This document shows positions 34,476-44,346 of a stretch of 64,000 nt of DNA, piece by piece. Source of the DNA: Roseofilum capinflatum BLCC-M114 (lineage in GTDB: Bacteria; Cyanobacteriota; Cyanobacteriia; Cyanobacteriales; Desertifilaceae); the NCBI RefSeq assembly GCF_030068505.1, contig NZ_JAQOSO010000109.1, positions 51,125-115,124 of the forward strand. Reading direction: 5' to 3'. The position numbers and the translations under genes are program-made. The notes under the pieces were generated by a model, which saw only the letters and a program-made list of their open reading frames with translations, did not search any database and was not told the DNA's origin. How positions within the stretch are numbered: the stretch's first letter is position 1; each line of letters begins with the position of its first letter.

Positions 34476-37400
34476 ATGGTTACTCTTGCCGGATACGACA
34501 ATTTTATTCAAATTCATGAGAGCAGTAGCTCTCAAGTCTATCGCGCTCGGCGGACAAGAGACAACTTTCCCGTTATCCTCAAATTTCTCAATCAAGACTA
34601 TCCAACCCCAGAGCAAATTCGTCACTACAAACAGGAATATTATCTCACCTGCCAGTTCGATGCTCCAGGGATTATCAAAGCCTATAGTCTTGAAGAATGG
34701 CACAGGAGCTATGCGATCGCGCTTGAAGACTTTGGTGGGATTTCCCTTAAACAATGGTTGCAAGAGCGAGACCCAGTATCTGTAGAGGAGTTTTTGGCGA
34801 TCGCGATCGCCATTACCGAGAGTTTAGCAGACATTCACGCCCGACACATCATTCACAAAGACATCAATCCCGCCAATATCATTCTCAATCCCGCAAGCCA
34901 AGAAATAAAAATCATTGATTTTGGCATAGCCACCCAACTGAGTCGAGAAAATACCACCCTAAAAAATCCCAATGTTTTAGAAGGAACCCTGGCTTATATT
35001 TCTCCGGAACAAACTGGCAGAATGAACCGCAGTTTAGACTATCGAACGGATTTTTATTCATTAGGAGTCACTTTTTATGAAATGCTGGCGGGAAGATTGC
35101 CCTTTGAAGCTGAAGATCCTTTAGAATTAGTTCACTGTCATATTGCCAAAATGCCTGCTGCATTGGGGAACGGTGAAGACATTCCTGCTGCGATCGCCGA
35201 TATTGTCATGAAATTGATGGCGAAGAATGCCCAAGAGCGCTATCAAAGTGCCGAGGGATTGCGATCGGACTTAGAAAAATGCCAGCAACCATTAGAACAG
35301 ACGGGAAAGATTGTTCCATTCCCCCTAGGTCAAGAAGATATTGCCGCACAATTTCAAATTCCCCAAAAGCTCTACGGGCGCGAGGAAGAAATTGCCACAT
35401 TACTCGAATCATTCGAGCGAGTAGCCGAGATGGGGAAAGTCGAACTGATGCTGGTGGCAGGTTATTCCGGCATCGGCAAATCTTCCCTAGTGCAAGAACT
35501 CTACAAACCCATTACCGCCCATCGGGGCTATTTTATTGCCGGGAAATTCGACCAATTTCAGCGCAATATTCCCTATTCGGCGATCGTCGCTGCTTTTGGC
35601 GAACTGGTCGGACAGCTACTGGGAGAAAGCGAAACTGCATTGCAAGTCTGGCGAGAAAAATTATTAAAAGCTTTAGGAAATAACGGACAAGTCATTATTG
35701 ATGTCATTCCCGAAGTCGAACTGATAATCGGCAAGCAACCTTCTGTTCCCGCTTTAGGAGCCAACGAAGCGCAAAATCGCTTTAACCTGGTTTTCGGAAA
35801 CTTTATCCATGTTTTCTGCGATAAAGAGCATCCGCTAACTCTATTCCTAGACGACTTGCAATGGGCCGATTTGGCGACCTTGCAACTGATGGAGCGGATG
35901 TTACTCGAAGGGCAAACAGAATATCTTTTGCTGTTGGGAGCTTATCGAGATAATGAAATGTCCGCCGGCCATCCTTTGGCAATGTCCCTAGCAAAACTGC
36001 GGCAAAACAAGAGCGAGTCTATAGACCAGATTGTTTTAAACCCTTTGCCCCTAGAGGAAATTACTGTTTTAATCGGCGATGCCCTCCAGCAAACTGCTGA
36101 AACCGTTAGGGACTTGGCTGAGTTAATTCAGCAAAAAACTGGAGGCAATCCGTTTTTTATTAATGAATTTTTACAAGCATTATACGACGAAGAGTTGCTG
36201 CAATTCGACCGGCAGTCGAGAAGCTGGCAATGGGATATGGGAGCGATCGCGGCAAGGGGGTTCACCGACAATGTAGTGGAGTTGATGGTGGAGAAGTTAC
36301 AAAAATTGCCCCCATCCAGCCAAGAAATTTTATCCCTAGCCGCGTGTTGGGGCGCAGAATTTGACTTAGAATTGCTGACCTGGGTCGGGAAAAAATCAGC
36401 TCTAGAAACTTTTGAGTTGTTAAAAATAGCTCTCGATCGCGGTTTTATTTTACCGTTATCTGAACTCGACGAAAATCTGCTGATTCAGTCTTATAAGTTC
36501 GGACACGATCGCATCCAACAAGCGGCTTATGCGCTGATTCCTGACGCTCGAAAAGAATCGCTTCATTACCGCATCGGATACACGCTACTTCAAAATATAC
36601 CCCCAGAAGCTAGAGAAGAGAACATTTTTGAGCTAGTCGGCCAATTTAACTATGGAACAGCTTTAATTACCGAGCAAAAACAACGGGACGAAATTGCCCA
36701 ACTCAATCTCATTGCCTGCCGCAAAGCTAAAGACGCTACTGCCTATCAAGCGGCTAGAGAGTATGTCAACACCGGATTATCGTTACTAGGCGATAATGCC
36801 TGGAAGAGGCAATATGAAATAACTCTAGCATTCCACGAAATAGCGGCTCAATTAGCTTGGTTATGCGGAGACTTTGAGGCGATGGAAAGTTTTTTTGAAA
36901 CCGTTATTGCAAGAGCAAAATCTTTACTAGAAAAAGTTGAAGTTTATAGCACTATAATTAGCTCGAATATCTCCCGAAATCAACTGACCGAAGCGATTAC
37001 TATAGCCAGACAACTCCTGCAACAGTTAGGTGTCAGTTTCCCCGAAACTCCCACAGAGAATGATATTCAATCTAGCCTTGCAGAGATTGGAGAACTGATT
37101 GGCAACAGAAACATTAAAGACCTGGTTCATTTGCCCATGATGACAGATCGCGAAAAAATAGCCATTATGCAGGTTATCAATAGCATTATATCAGCCGCTC
37201 ATATTTCTGTTCCTCTCTTATTGCCATTGCTGATTGCCTTATCAGTCAAGCTATCCATTCAATATGGAAATACATCGACTTCAGCTTATGCGTATGCCTA
37301 CTATGGCGCACTCTCTTGTATTCGCCTGCACGATGTCGATACAGGGGTAAAGTTTGGTCAGTTGGCCCTCAAAATTGTATCAAAACTGGACAAAAACGTA

Positions 37401-39776
37401 ATAAAAGCTGAAGTATTGTGCATCATCGTTTTTTCCGTACTACACCGCAAATTTCATACCAAAAAAACCCTATCATTCATGCAGGAGGCTTATAGATCTG
37501 CTAGTGAATTTGGCCAATTGGAAGATATCGGATATGCTGCTCACAATTTTTGTCTCAATGCTTTCTGGTGCGGTCAGCCCCTGACTACCTTGAATCGAGA
37601 GGCTAGTGCTTACTGCGTTGCTTTGGTGCAATTCAATCAATCGATAACAGCGAATTACTGTCGAATTCATTGGCAAACCGTTTTAAATTTGCTGGGACTT
37701 GCGAACGATCCGAGCATTTTGTCTGGAGAGTCTCTCCAAGAAGCAGAATTAGTGCCTCGACTCATCTGTGCCCGTGACTTGCTTGGCTTGTTCATGCTAT
37801 ATTTATACAAGCTTATGCTTTGCTACCTGTTTGGGGCGATCGAATCAGCTCAAAGCGCTGCAAATCAAGTCAAGCAGTATTTAATAGCCAGCTCTGGAAC
37901 CGTTGGCGAACCTGCTTTTTTATTCTATGATTCTTTAACCGCTATAGCTACTTTGAGTTCGGAATCGGAGCAGATATCAGAGGTACTCCAACAGGTGGAA
38001 CAAAACCAAACGGAACTGCAATATCAATGGGCCCACTATGCTCCGATGAATTATCAACATAAAGTAGATTTGGTGGAAGCAGAAAAATGCCGATTTCTAG
38101 GACAAAAGGCAGAAGCTATAGAACTCTATCACAAGGCAATATCTGGAGCCAAAGAAAACGAATACATTCAAGAAGAGGCTCTGGCTAACGAACTCGCGGC
38201 AAAATTTTACCTGGATTGGGGTCAGGAAACAGTGGCTCGTGCTTACATGATGGAAGCTTATTACTGCTACGCTCGCTGGGGAGCAAAAGCAAAGGTCAAG
38301 CACCTGGAAGAAAATTATCCGCAATTATGTCAATCGCGAACTATTAAAACTTCGAGAAGCAATTCTCATAGTCTATTGATCTCTACCAACTCCACTATTT
38401 TCAATCCGATCAGCAATCTGGACATTGCAACGTTGATGAAGGCATCTCAATCTCTTGCCAGTGAAATTGTCCTGAGCCAATTACTGAGCCAATTGATTAA
38501 AATTTTGATGGAAAATACGGGCGCTCAATCTGGCTTTTTGATTTTGGAAATTGAGGGAGAGTTACTCATTGAAGCAGAAGCAGGGGCAAACGGCGAAATA
38601 GCGGTATTGCAGTCCATGCCTTTGGAATTTGTCAAACCTGATGGTTCTGTACCCTTAATGTCCTCGGCGATCGTTAACTATGTTGCTCGCACCCAGGACA
38701 GTGTAGTTCTTAATGATGCCTGCAATGAGGGCAATTTTACCAGTCAAACCTATATCCAAAAATTTCAGGTAAAGTCTGTGTTATGCGTGCCTCTGCTAGA
38801 ACAAGGTCAGCTTAGGGGTATCGTCTATCTAGAAAATAACCTAACTACAGGAGCTTTTACCCAAGAACGGGTAGAAATCGTGAAATTATTGTCGGGACAG
38901 GCAGCCATCTCTATCGAAAACGCCCTGCTCTACCGCACCCTAGAGCAAAAGGTGGAGCAGCGCACGACCGAGTTGGCTGTTGCCAACGAAGAAATCAAAG
39001 CCCTCAACAAGCAGCTAGAGTCGGAAAACCTGCGTATGAGCGCCGAACTCGATATAACCCGGCAGTTACAGCAGAAGATGTTGCCCGAAGAAAAGGAACT
39101 GGAGGAAATCGAGGAGCTAGATATCGCCGGTTTCATGGAATCGGCGGACGAAGTAGGCGGCGACTACTACGATGTACTGCGGCAAGACGGCAAAATAAAA
39201 ATCGGCATCGGCGACGTGACGGGACATGGCTTGGAGTCGGGGATGCTGATGATAATGCTTCAAACCGCCACGCGAGTCCTTCTGGAAAGCAACCTCGCCA
39301 ACCCGGTGCAATTCCTGGACATCCTCAACCACAGCATTTGCAAAAATATAGAGCGGATGAAGACCGACAAACACCTGACTCTCTCCATCCTGGACTACGA
39401 GGATGGAACTGTAACCATAAGCGGACAGCATGAAAATGTTATCCTTGTCCGAGCTGGGGGGCACTTAGAGATAATCGACACTTTGGATTTGGGCTTCCCT
39501 GTCGGCCTGGTTCCGGAAATTGCTGACTTCACCCACCCAACTCAAATCGATCTGAACCCCGGCGACCTGATAGTGCTATACACCGATGGCATCACCGAAG
39601 CGGAAAATAGCGAAAGGAAATTTTACGGTTTCGATCGCCTCTGCAACCTAGCCCAGGAAAACTGGCAGCTATCGGCCGTTGAGATACGCCAAGTGATTAT
39701 CGATGATGTGAAGCAATTCATTGGGGCACAAAAGGTTTATGATGATATAACTTTGGTGGCGATTAAGAAGAATTAA
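34476..39776 (+). CDS. Large Ser/Thr kinase - AAA ATPase - GAF - PP2C phosphatase signalling protein
   Basis: A 1766-residue multidomain protein. Domains in order: a Ser/Thr protein kinase (about 1-270, with HKDINPANI at about 125 and IDFG at about 147), an AAA-type predicted ATPase (about 295-600; P-loop GYSGIGKSS near 328), a long helical TPR-like region (about 700-1290), a GAF domain (about 1320-1470), a coiled-coil (about 1480-1530) and a C-terminal SpoIIE-type PP2C phosphatase (about 1545-1764, DEVGGDYYDV and GDVTGHG). This is the HstK-like architecture of filamentous cyanobacteria, ending in a phosphatase instead of a histidine kinase. The kinase loop reads HKD rather than HRD. It is probably a sensory hub; input and targets are unknown. 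It stands alone, flanked by related repeats. Confidence 0.9.
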   Translation: MVTLAGYDNFIQIHESSSSQVYRARRTRDNFPVILKFLNQDYPTPEQIRHYKQEYYLTCQFDAPGIIKAYSLEEWHRSYAIALEDFGGISLKQWLQERDPVSVEEFLAIAIAITESLADIHARHIIHKDINPANIILNPASQEIKIIDFGIATQLSRENTTLKNPNVLEGTLAYISPEQTGRMNRSLDYRTDFYSLGVTFYEMLAGRLPFEAEDPLELVHCHIAKMPAALGNGEDIPAAIADIVMKLMAKNAQERYQSAEGLRSDLEKCQQPLEQTGKIVPFPLGQEDIAAQFQIPQKLYGREEEIATLLESFERVAEMGKVELMLVAGYSGIGKSSLVQELYKPITAHRGYFIAGKFDQFQRNIPYSAIVAAFGELVGQLLGESETALQVWREKLLKALGNNGQVIIDVIPEVELIIGKQPSVPALGANEAQNRFNLVFGNFIHVFCDKEHPLTLFLDDLQWADLATLQLMERMLLEGQTEYLLLLGAYRDNEMSAGHPLAMSLAKLRQNKSESIDQIVLNPLPLEEITVLIGDALQQTAETVRDLAELIQQKTGGNPFFINEFLQALYDEELLQFDRQSRSWQWDMGAIAARGFTDNVVELMVEKLQKLPPSSQEILSLAACWGAEFDLELLTWVGKKSALETFELLKIALDRGFILPLSELDENLLIQSYKFGHDRIQQAAYALIPDARKESLHYRIGYTLLQNIPPEAREENIFELVGQFNYGTALITEQKQRDEIAQLNLIACRKAKDATAYQAAREYVNTGLSLLGDNAWKRQYEITLAFHEIAAQLAWLCGDFEAMESFFETVIARAKSLLEKVEVYSTIISSNISRNQLTEAITIARQLLQQLGVSFPETPTENDIQSSLAEIGELIGNRNIKDLVHLPMMTDREKIAIMQVINSIISAAHISVPLLLPLLIALSVKLSIQYGNTSTSAYAYAYYGALSCIRLHDVDTGVKFGQLALKIVSKLDKNVIKAEVLCIIVFSVLHRKFHTKKTLSFMQEAYRSASEFGQLEDIGYAAHNFCLNAFWCGQPLTTLNREASAYCVALVQFNQSITANYCRIHWQTVLNLLGLANDPSILSGESLQEAELVPRLICARDLLGLFMLYLYKLMLCYLFGAIESAQSAANQVKQYLIASSGTVGEPAFLFYDSLTAIATLSSESEQISEVLQQVEQNQTELQYQWAHYAPMNYQHKVDLVEAEKCRFLGQKAEAIELYHKAISGAKENEYIQEEALANELAAKFYLDWGQETVARAYMMEAYYCYARWGAKAKVKHLEENYPQLCQSRTIKTSRSNSHSLLISTNSTIFNPISNLDIATLMKASQSLASEIVLSQLLSQLIKILMENTGAQSGFLILEIEGELLIEAEAGANGEIAVLQSMPLEFVKPDGSVPLMSSAIVNYVARTQDSVVLNDACNEGNFTSQTYIQKFQVKSVLCVPLLEQGQLRGIVYLENNLTTGAFTQERVEIVKLLSGQAAISIENALLYRTLEQKVEQRTTELAVANEEIKALNKQLESENLRMSAELDITRQLQQKMLPEEKELEEIEELDIAGFMESADEVGGDYYDVLRQDGKIKIGIGDVTGHGLESGMLMIMLQTATRVLLESNLANPVQFLDILNHSICKNIERMKTDKHLTLSILDYEDGTVTISGQHENVILVRAGGHLEIIDTLDLGFPVGLVPEIADFTHPTQIDLNPGDLIVLYTDGITEAENSERKFYGFDRLCNLAQENWQLSAVEIRQVIIDDVKQFIGAQKVYDDITLVAIKKN

Positions 39777-39778
39777 AA

Positions 39779-39851
39779 ATTATCCCTCTTCTATCACTCT
39801 AGGCAGAAGAAAATAAGAAATCAGGCTCAAGAGTAAAAAAAGAGGGGTATA
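39779..39851. repeat. Paired repeat after the kinase gene
   Basis: ATTATCCCTCTT (39779-39790) and AAGAGGGGTATA (39840-39851) mirror the two motifs before the gene (34309 and 34416). In addition, CCCTCTTCTATCACT at 39784-39798 is the near reverse complement of AGTGACAGAAGAGGGG at 34408-34423. Confidence 0.55.
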
Positions 39852-39907
39852 CAGTCTACTCTTTAGTTTCCTTGTCACCCCTTAAACTCGAAATCGCTTG
39901 AACAACA

Positions 39908-39934
39908 AAACAAGGGGCCCCATGCCCCTTGTTT
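39908..39934 (+). terminator. AAACAAGGGGC/GCCCCTTGTTT terminator
   Basis: AAACAAGGGGC (39908-39918) pairs perfectly with GCCCCTTGTTT (39924-39934) around a 5-base loop, 130 bases after the kinase gene and ending GTTT. This is a good terminator candidate and related to the hairpin at 20209. Confidence 0.55.
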
Positions 39935-40007
39935 GGGTGATATCAAATACTTAAATGTTTACCACATTATCATTCCTGAGAGCCACCTTATTAAGGGCGT
40001 TTAGGAG

Positions 40008-40042
40008 ATATAAAATCTAGCATTCTTTTCTAGATTTTATAT
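40008..40042 (-). terminator. AT-rich hairpin downstream of ugd
   Basis: ATATAAAATCTAG (40008-40020) pairs perfectly with CTAGATTTTATAT (40030-40042) around a 9-base loop. It lies 25 bases beyond the ugd stop on the minus strand and may terminate it, although the stem is AT-rich. Confidence 0.5.
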
Positions 40043-40066
40043 GAGTTCAATTGCCCTCAAGAAAGA

Positions 40067-41434
40067 TTAGCGACCAATTCCTACATAACGGAATCCAGCC
40101 GCTTCTAGGGGTTTAGGATCGAGGAAGTTACGACCATCAATCATCACCGGATGGGCCATTTTCTTGGCCATTTTGGCATAATCCAATTTCAAAAACTGCT
40201 GCCAATCCGTCACTAATACTAGAGCATCACAACCATCAGCTAACATATCTACATCGGATTCCACAATCACATCGGAGAGACCGTGACGCATTCCTGACTG
40301 AGAGATAATGGGATCGTAAGCTTTGAGCTTGGCTCCTAAGCGGCTGAGTTGTTCAATTAAGTTTAACGCTGGAGCATCTCGCATATCATCCGTATCGGGT
40401 TTGAACGTCAGTCCCAACAGACCAACGGTTTTCCCTTTAAGGATTTTCAGTTCCTGTTGTAGTTTTTCTACTGCCATTAGCCGTTGACGGTTGTTGACAC
40501 TGACGGCTGCTTTGAGTAGTTCCGCTTCATAGTTATAGTCATCGGCAGTATGAATTAAAGCAGAAACATCTTTGGGGAAACAGGAACCCCCCCAACCAAT
40601 TCCGGCTTGTAAGAACTTATTCCCAATCCGGGAATCGAGTCCGATGCCTTTGGCGACTTGGGTCACGTCTGCGCCGACTTTATCGCAAATATTAGCGACT
40701 TCGTTAATAAAGCTAATTTTGGTGGCGAGGAAGGCATTGGCGGCGTATTTAATCATCTCGGCAGAACTGAGATCGGTAACGACGACGGGAACCGGAGGTA
40801 AGGAGCCATCCGTGCCGACTTTGCGTTCGACGATGGGGGTATAGAGTTCTTGCATCAGGGCGATCGCCTTTTCACTGTTGCTGCCCAGGACGATGCGATC
40901 GGGATTAAAAGTGTCATAAACTGCTGAACCTTCCCGTAGAAATTCTGGGTTGCTGACCACATCAAATTCAGCTTTAATCGCCTCGTTGCTAGAGCCTTCT
41001 TCTTTCTTGCGTTCGGCAATGCCATCGAGGACAATCATCCGTACCCAGTCCCCGGAACCAATGGGAACAGTAGATTTATTAACAATGACTTTATAACCTT
41101 CCCGGAGATGGGCCCCAATGCCACGAGCCACTGCTTCCACATAGCGAGTGTCGCTATCTCCAGTGGGTAGGGCCGGGGTTCCCACGGCAATAAACAGGAT
41201 ATCCCCATGGGCGACTCCAGCCTCTAAATCGGAGCTGAATTCCAAGTTACCGGCTTTGGCTGATTTTTGCATTAATTCGGACAATCCGGGTTCATAAATG
41301 GGGGACTGGCCGGACTTCATCAACTTGACCTTCTCTTCATTGTTATCAATACAGATCACATGGTGGCCGCATTCAGCTAGACAGACACCAGTCACCAAAC
41401 CAACGTAACCTGTACCAATTACACAAACTTTCAT
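40067..41434 (-). CDS. ugd: UDP-glucose 6-dehydrogenase
   Basis: A 455-residue NAD-dependent dehydrogenase that oxidises UDP-glucose to UDP-glucuronate. The Rossmann motif GTGYVGLVTG (about 7-16), the NKSTVPIGSG segment (about 118-127), EFLREGSAVYD, and the catalytic Cys of GWGGSCFPKD (about residue 285) are present; the final domain carries GLTFKPDTDDMRDAPAL. Family length is usual. The product feeds the decarboxylase encoded just upstream (70-base gap), giving UDP-xylose for exopolysaccharide or glycan synthesis. A short Glu/Lys-rich insert (RKKEEGSSNEAIKA) lies near residue 140. Confidence 0.93.
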   Translation of the reverse strand: MKVCVIGTGYVGLVTGVCLAECGHHVICIDNNEEKVKLMKSGQSPIYEPGLSELMQKSAKAGNLEFSSDLEAGVAHGDILFIAVGTPALPTGDSDTRYVEAVARGIGAHLREGYKVIVNKSTVPIGSGDWVRMIVLDGIAERKKEEGSSNEAIKAEFDVVSNPEFLREGSAVYDTFNPDRIVLGSNSEKAIALMQELYTPIVERKVGTDGSLPPVPVVVTDLSSAEMIKYAANAFLATKISFINEVANICDKVGADVTQVAKGIGLDSRIGNKFLQAGIGWGGSCFPKDVSALIHTADDYNYEAELLKAAVSVNNRQRLMAVEKLQQELKILKGKTVGLLGLTFKPDTDDMRDAPALNLIEQLSRLGAKLKAYDPIISQSGMRHGLSDVIVESDVDMLADGCDALVLVTDWQQFLKLDYAKMAKKMAHPVMIDGRNFLDPKPLEAAGFRYVGIGR

Positions 41435-41504
41435 GGGTATACCTCAAGAGACTTGATTTTAGATTGACAGAGGGTAGATGCTTCTTCGGTCTATCATCAA
41501 CGTT

Positions 41505-42437
41505 TCAGGATTGGCTCAGGCGATCGCGGAAATCGGCGATCGTTTTCTCTAAACCGTCATTCAAAGGAATCGTCGGTTCCCATCCTAGCCATTCTCTAGC
41601 GCGAGTAATGTCCGGTTGTCGTTGCCGGGGATCGTCTGCCGGAAGGGGTTTATACTGAATTTCGGCATCCGGATTAATCTTTTGTTGAATTTTTTCGGCT
41701 AACTCCAGAATGGTATATTCATCCGGGTTACCCAGATTGACCGGCCCTACATGGTCACCATTCATCAACCGCATTAACCCTTCTACCAGATCGGAAACAT
41801 AGCAGAAACTGCGAGTTTGGGAGCCATCCCCATAAACGGTTAGGGGAATCCCCTTCAGGGCTTGTACAACAAAGTTACTCACTACTCGACCATCATTTTC
41901 TAACATGCGAGAGCCATAGGTATTAAAAATTCGAGCCACGCGAATTTCTAGACCATGTTCCCGATGGTAGTCAAAACATAGAGTTTCAGCAATTCGCTTG
42001 CCTTCGTCATAACAGGAGCGAATACCGATGGTGTTTACATTTCCCCGATAGTCTTCGGTTTGGGGATGCACATCAGGGTCGCCATAGATTTCTGAAGTAG
42101 ATGCTAGTAATATGCGTGCCTTTACTCGCTTGGCGAGTCCGAGCATGTTAATGGTTCCCAAGACGCTAGTTTTGGTCGTCTTAATGGGGTTGTATTGATA
42201 ATGAATCGGTGATGCTGGACAAGCCAAGTGATAGATCTGATCGACCTCTAACCGGATGGGTTCGGTAATATCATGTCGGATCAGCTCAAAATAGGGATTA
42301 TCGAGCCACTGAAGAATATTTCGTTTGTTTCCCGTGTAGAAGTTATCTAAACAGATGACTTCATGACCCGCTTCCATCAAACGGTCAATAAGGTGAGAGC
42401 CAACAAAGCCAGCTCCCCCCGTTACAAGGATTCTCAT
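41505..42437 (-). CDS. UDP-glucuronate decarboxylase (UDP-xylose synthase)
   Basis: A 310-residue short-chain dehydrogenase-fold enzyme of the UXS group. It has the N-terminal [11 protein letters not shown] (about 6-16), [11 protein letters not shown], and the SCYDEGKR segment with the Y-x3-K catalytic pair, a version of SYK typical of UXS rather than of 4-epimerases, plus [11 protein letters not shown] and [11 protein letters not shown]. It converts UDP-glucuronate to UDP-xylose. It directly precedes ugd on the same strand, which makes the two-step pathway complete. The product probably goes to cell-surface glycans. Confidence 0.9.
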   Translation of the reverse strand: MRILVTGGAGFVGSHLIDRLMEAGHEVICLDNFYTGNKRNILQWLDNPYFELIRHDITEPIRLEVDQIYHLACPASPIHYQYNPIKTTKTSVLGTINMLGLAKRVKARILLASTSEIYGDPDVHPQTEDYRGNVNTIGIRSCYDEGKRIAETLCFDYHREHGLEIRVARIFNTYGSRMLENDGRVVSNFVVQALKGIPLTVYGDGSQTRSFCYVSDLVEGLMRLMNGDHVGPVNLGNPDEYTILELAEKIQQKINPDAEIQYKPLPADDPRQRQPDITRAREWLGWEPTIPLNDGLEKTIADFRDRLSQS

Positions 42438-42557
42438 AATTTGTGCAGGTATCTTAAGCCAGCAAGGTTATATTAGCCTTTTCCTGGCTGATTTGGTGAG
42501 AACTGGAACATTAGTTCAAAATAGCGCTACTGGCTGGGCAGATTGCTTAAGATTTTT

Positions 42558-44183
42558 TTAATTGAGGCTCAACACCGTAGACTCATAGAGAGCAATGATT
42601 TTATGGGTTACCTCTTCTATACTGAGGTTATCCGTAATAATCTCGATCGCCTCTGGACTTTTCTGTAAGGGGGCAATTTCTCGGTGACTGTCGGTATAAT
42701 CTCGTTGCCGAATAGCTTGCTCTAATTGTTCGGTGCTGGGCAGGGTTTGCGGTGCATGGGAGGATTGGGCTAAGTAATCTTGTTGTCGTCTTTTTGCCCG
42801 TTCTTCCACAGAAGCTGTGAGGAAAATTTTCAGATCGGCATCGGGAAAGACGTGGGTTCCGATGTCCCGTCCTTCGGCTACGAGTCCTCCCCGTTTGCCC
42901 CATAACCGTTGTTGCTCGACGAGTTTTTGCCGGACTGCGCGTAAGCTGGCGATCGCCGAAACCTGAGCCGTGACTTCTAAAGACCGAATCGCTTCGGTCA
43001 CATTTTGATTATTAATAAACACTTGCAAGGGGTGCGAACTGCCTTTTTCTAGATAGGCAACTCGGCCACTCTCTGCTGATGTAGAGGTCAACGGCCGTTG
43101 ACTCCTACTGACCGGCCCATTGGGGGAAGAGTCGAAGCGAATGTCAGATTCACTGACTAACTCGACAATCGCAGGTTCATCCGTTAAAGCAATTCCGGCT
43201 TGTTGGACTAACCAAGTGACAGCCCGGTACATGGCTCCCGTATCTAGGTACAATAGGCCAAGGTTTTGGGCCACTTGACGAGCAATGGTCGATTTTCCGG
43301 CTCCGGCTGGGCCGTCAATGGCAATGATGGGGCGGCGATCGCGCAAGATCATATTATCAATCAAACGAGTAGAACCCACTTTAGCAGCAACACTTAATAA
43401 TCCCTCAAAGGCGATCGTCTGTAAAGGGTCTAAGGTCTGGGGATCGACTAAATCTGCATATTCGATTTCTACATTGGGCATGGTTTGGGCGATCGCCTCA
43501 AAAGCACCGATTAATCCTTCGCGGGTGCGATCGCCGTTTTTAAACTCCAGTTCGGCATTTTTCAGTCCCTGATATAACACCGAGGCTTGTTCGCGCTCTT
43601 GCTCGCTTAAATACTGATTCCGGGAACTCATGGCCAAACCTGACGCTTCCCGCACCGTCGGACAGCCAATAATCTCGACCCCCAGATTGAGATCCTTCAC
43701 CAGTTGGCGAATAATGGCCAACTGTTGGGCATCCTTTTGGCCAAAATAAGCCCGATCGGGTTTGACAATATTGAATAACTTGGTGACAATCGTCGCCACT
43801 CCCTGAAAATGCCCGACACGGTTTTGGCCACAGAGAACCGAAGTCATGGACTCTGGAGGAATTACCAGGGTTTGATTGCTCTCTCCTATCCCCATAGCTT
43901 CCGGACTTGGGGCAAACACCACATCTGCTCCAGCTTGCTCACAGAGTTCGCAGTCGCGCTCTAAATTGCGGGGATAGGTGGCTAAATCCTCATTGGGGCC
44001 AAATTGGAGGGGATTGACAAAAATGCTCACCACCACGCGATCGCTCTCTTGCCGCGCTAACTCAATCAAGCGCAAGTGCCCCCCATGAAGCGATCCCATG
44101 GTGGGCACAAAACCCAAAACTTCAGAGGGAGATTGCTGCTGTAAATAGGTTTGAAGAGCAGCAATCGTTTTGTACAGATGCAC
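42558..44183 (-). CDS. panC/cmk: Bifunctional pantothenate synthetase / cytidylate kinase
   Basis: A 541-residue fusion found in cyanobacteria. The N-terminal PanC part (about 1-280) has TMGSLHGGHLRLI (HIGH-type) and YFGQKDAQQL; it joins pantoate and beta-alanine. The C-terminal Cmk part (about 285-541) starts IDGPAGAGKSTIA (P-loop) and phosphorylates CMP. About residues 352-382 (bases 43040-43130) carry a segment rich in Ser/Arg (SRSQRPLTSTSAESG) that I do not expect in Cmk, encoded by a palindrome-bearing insert (GTCAACGGCCGTTGAC at 43087-43102) that keeps the frame. The rest of Cmk, including GKRGGLVAEGRDIGT, is intact, so the enzyme is probably still active. Confidence 0.9.
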   Translation of the reverse strand: MHLYKTIAALQTYLQQQSPSEVLGFVPTMGSLHGGHLRLIELARQESDRVVVSIFVNPLQFGPNEDLATYPRNLERDCELCEQAGADVVFAPSPEAMGIGESNQTLVIPPESMTSVLCGQNRVGHFQGVATIVTKLFNIVKPDRAYFGQKDAQQLAIIRQLVKDLNLGVEIIGCPTVREASGLAMSSRNQYLSEQEREQASVLYQGLKNAELEFKNGDRTREGLIGAFEAIAQTMPNVEIEYADLVDPQTLDPLQTIAFEGLLSVAAKVGSTRLIDNMILRDRRPIIAIDGPAGAGKSTIARQVAQNLGLLYLDTGAMYRAVTWLVQQAGIALTDEPAIVELVSESDIRFDSSPNGPVSRSQRPLTSTSAESGRVAYLEKGSSHPLQVFINNQNVTEAIRSLEVTAQVSAIASLRAVRQKLVEQQRLWGKRGGLVAEGRDIGTHVFPDADLKIFLTASVEERAKRRQQDYLAQSSHAPQTLPSTEQLEQAIRQRDYTDSHREIAPLQKSPEAIEIITDNLSIEEVTHKIIALYESTVLSLN

Positions 44184-44301
44184 AGTTTCCTCGTTATGAA
44201 TGGTGTCTCAGGAGTCAAGGGAAGAAATTCCCTACTCAAACTCTTGCATAAGTGGGCATAAAACCAATAGTAATGCAGTAATCATCTTAATTCTTAATGA
44301 C

Positions 44302-44330
44302 TATTGCCTTTTGCCTATTGCCTTTTGCCT
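44302..44330. repeat. TATTGCC/TTTTGCC heptamer array
   Basis: Four units, alternating TATTGCC and TTTTGCC, between panC/cmk and the rlpA-like gene, with the same orientation as 32728. Confidence 0.85.
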
Positions 44331-44346
44331 GACTTCTGCAAGAAGT

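Noticed and set aside
34309..39851. Kinase gene region as a complete transposon
   Set aside because: Repeat pairs are short and imperfect and no transposase or integrase is present, so only a weak hint is recorded.
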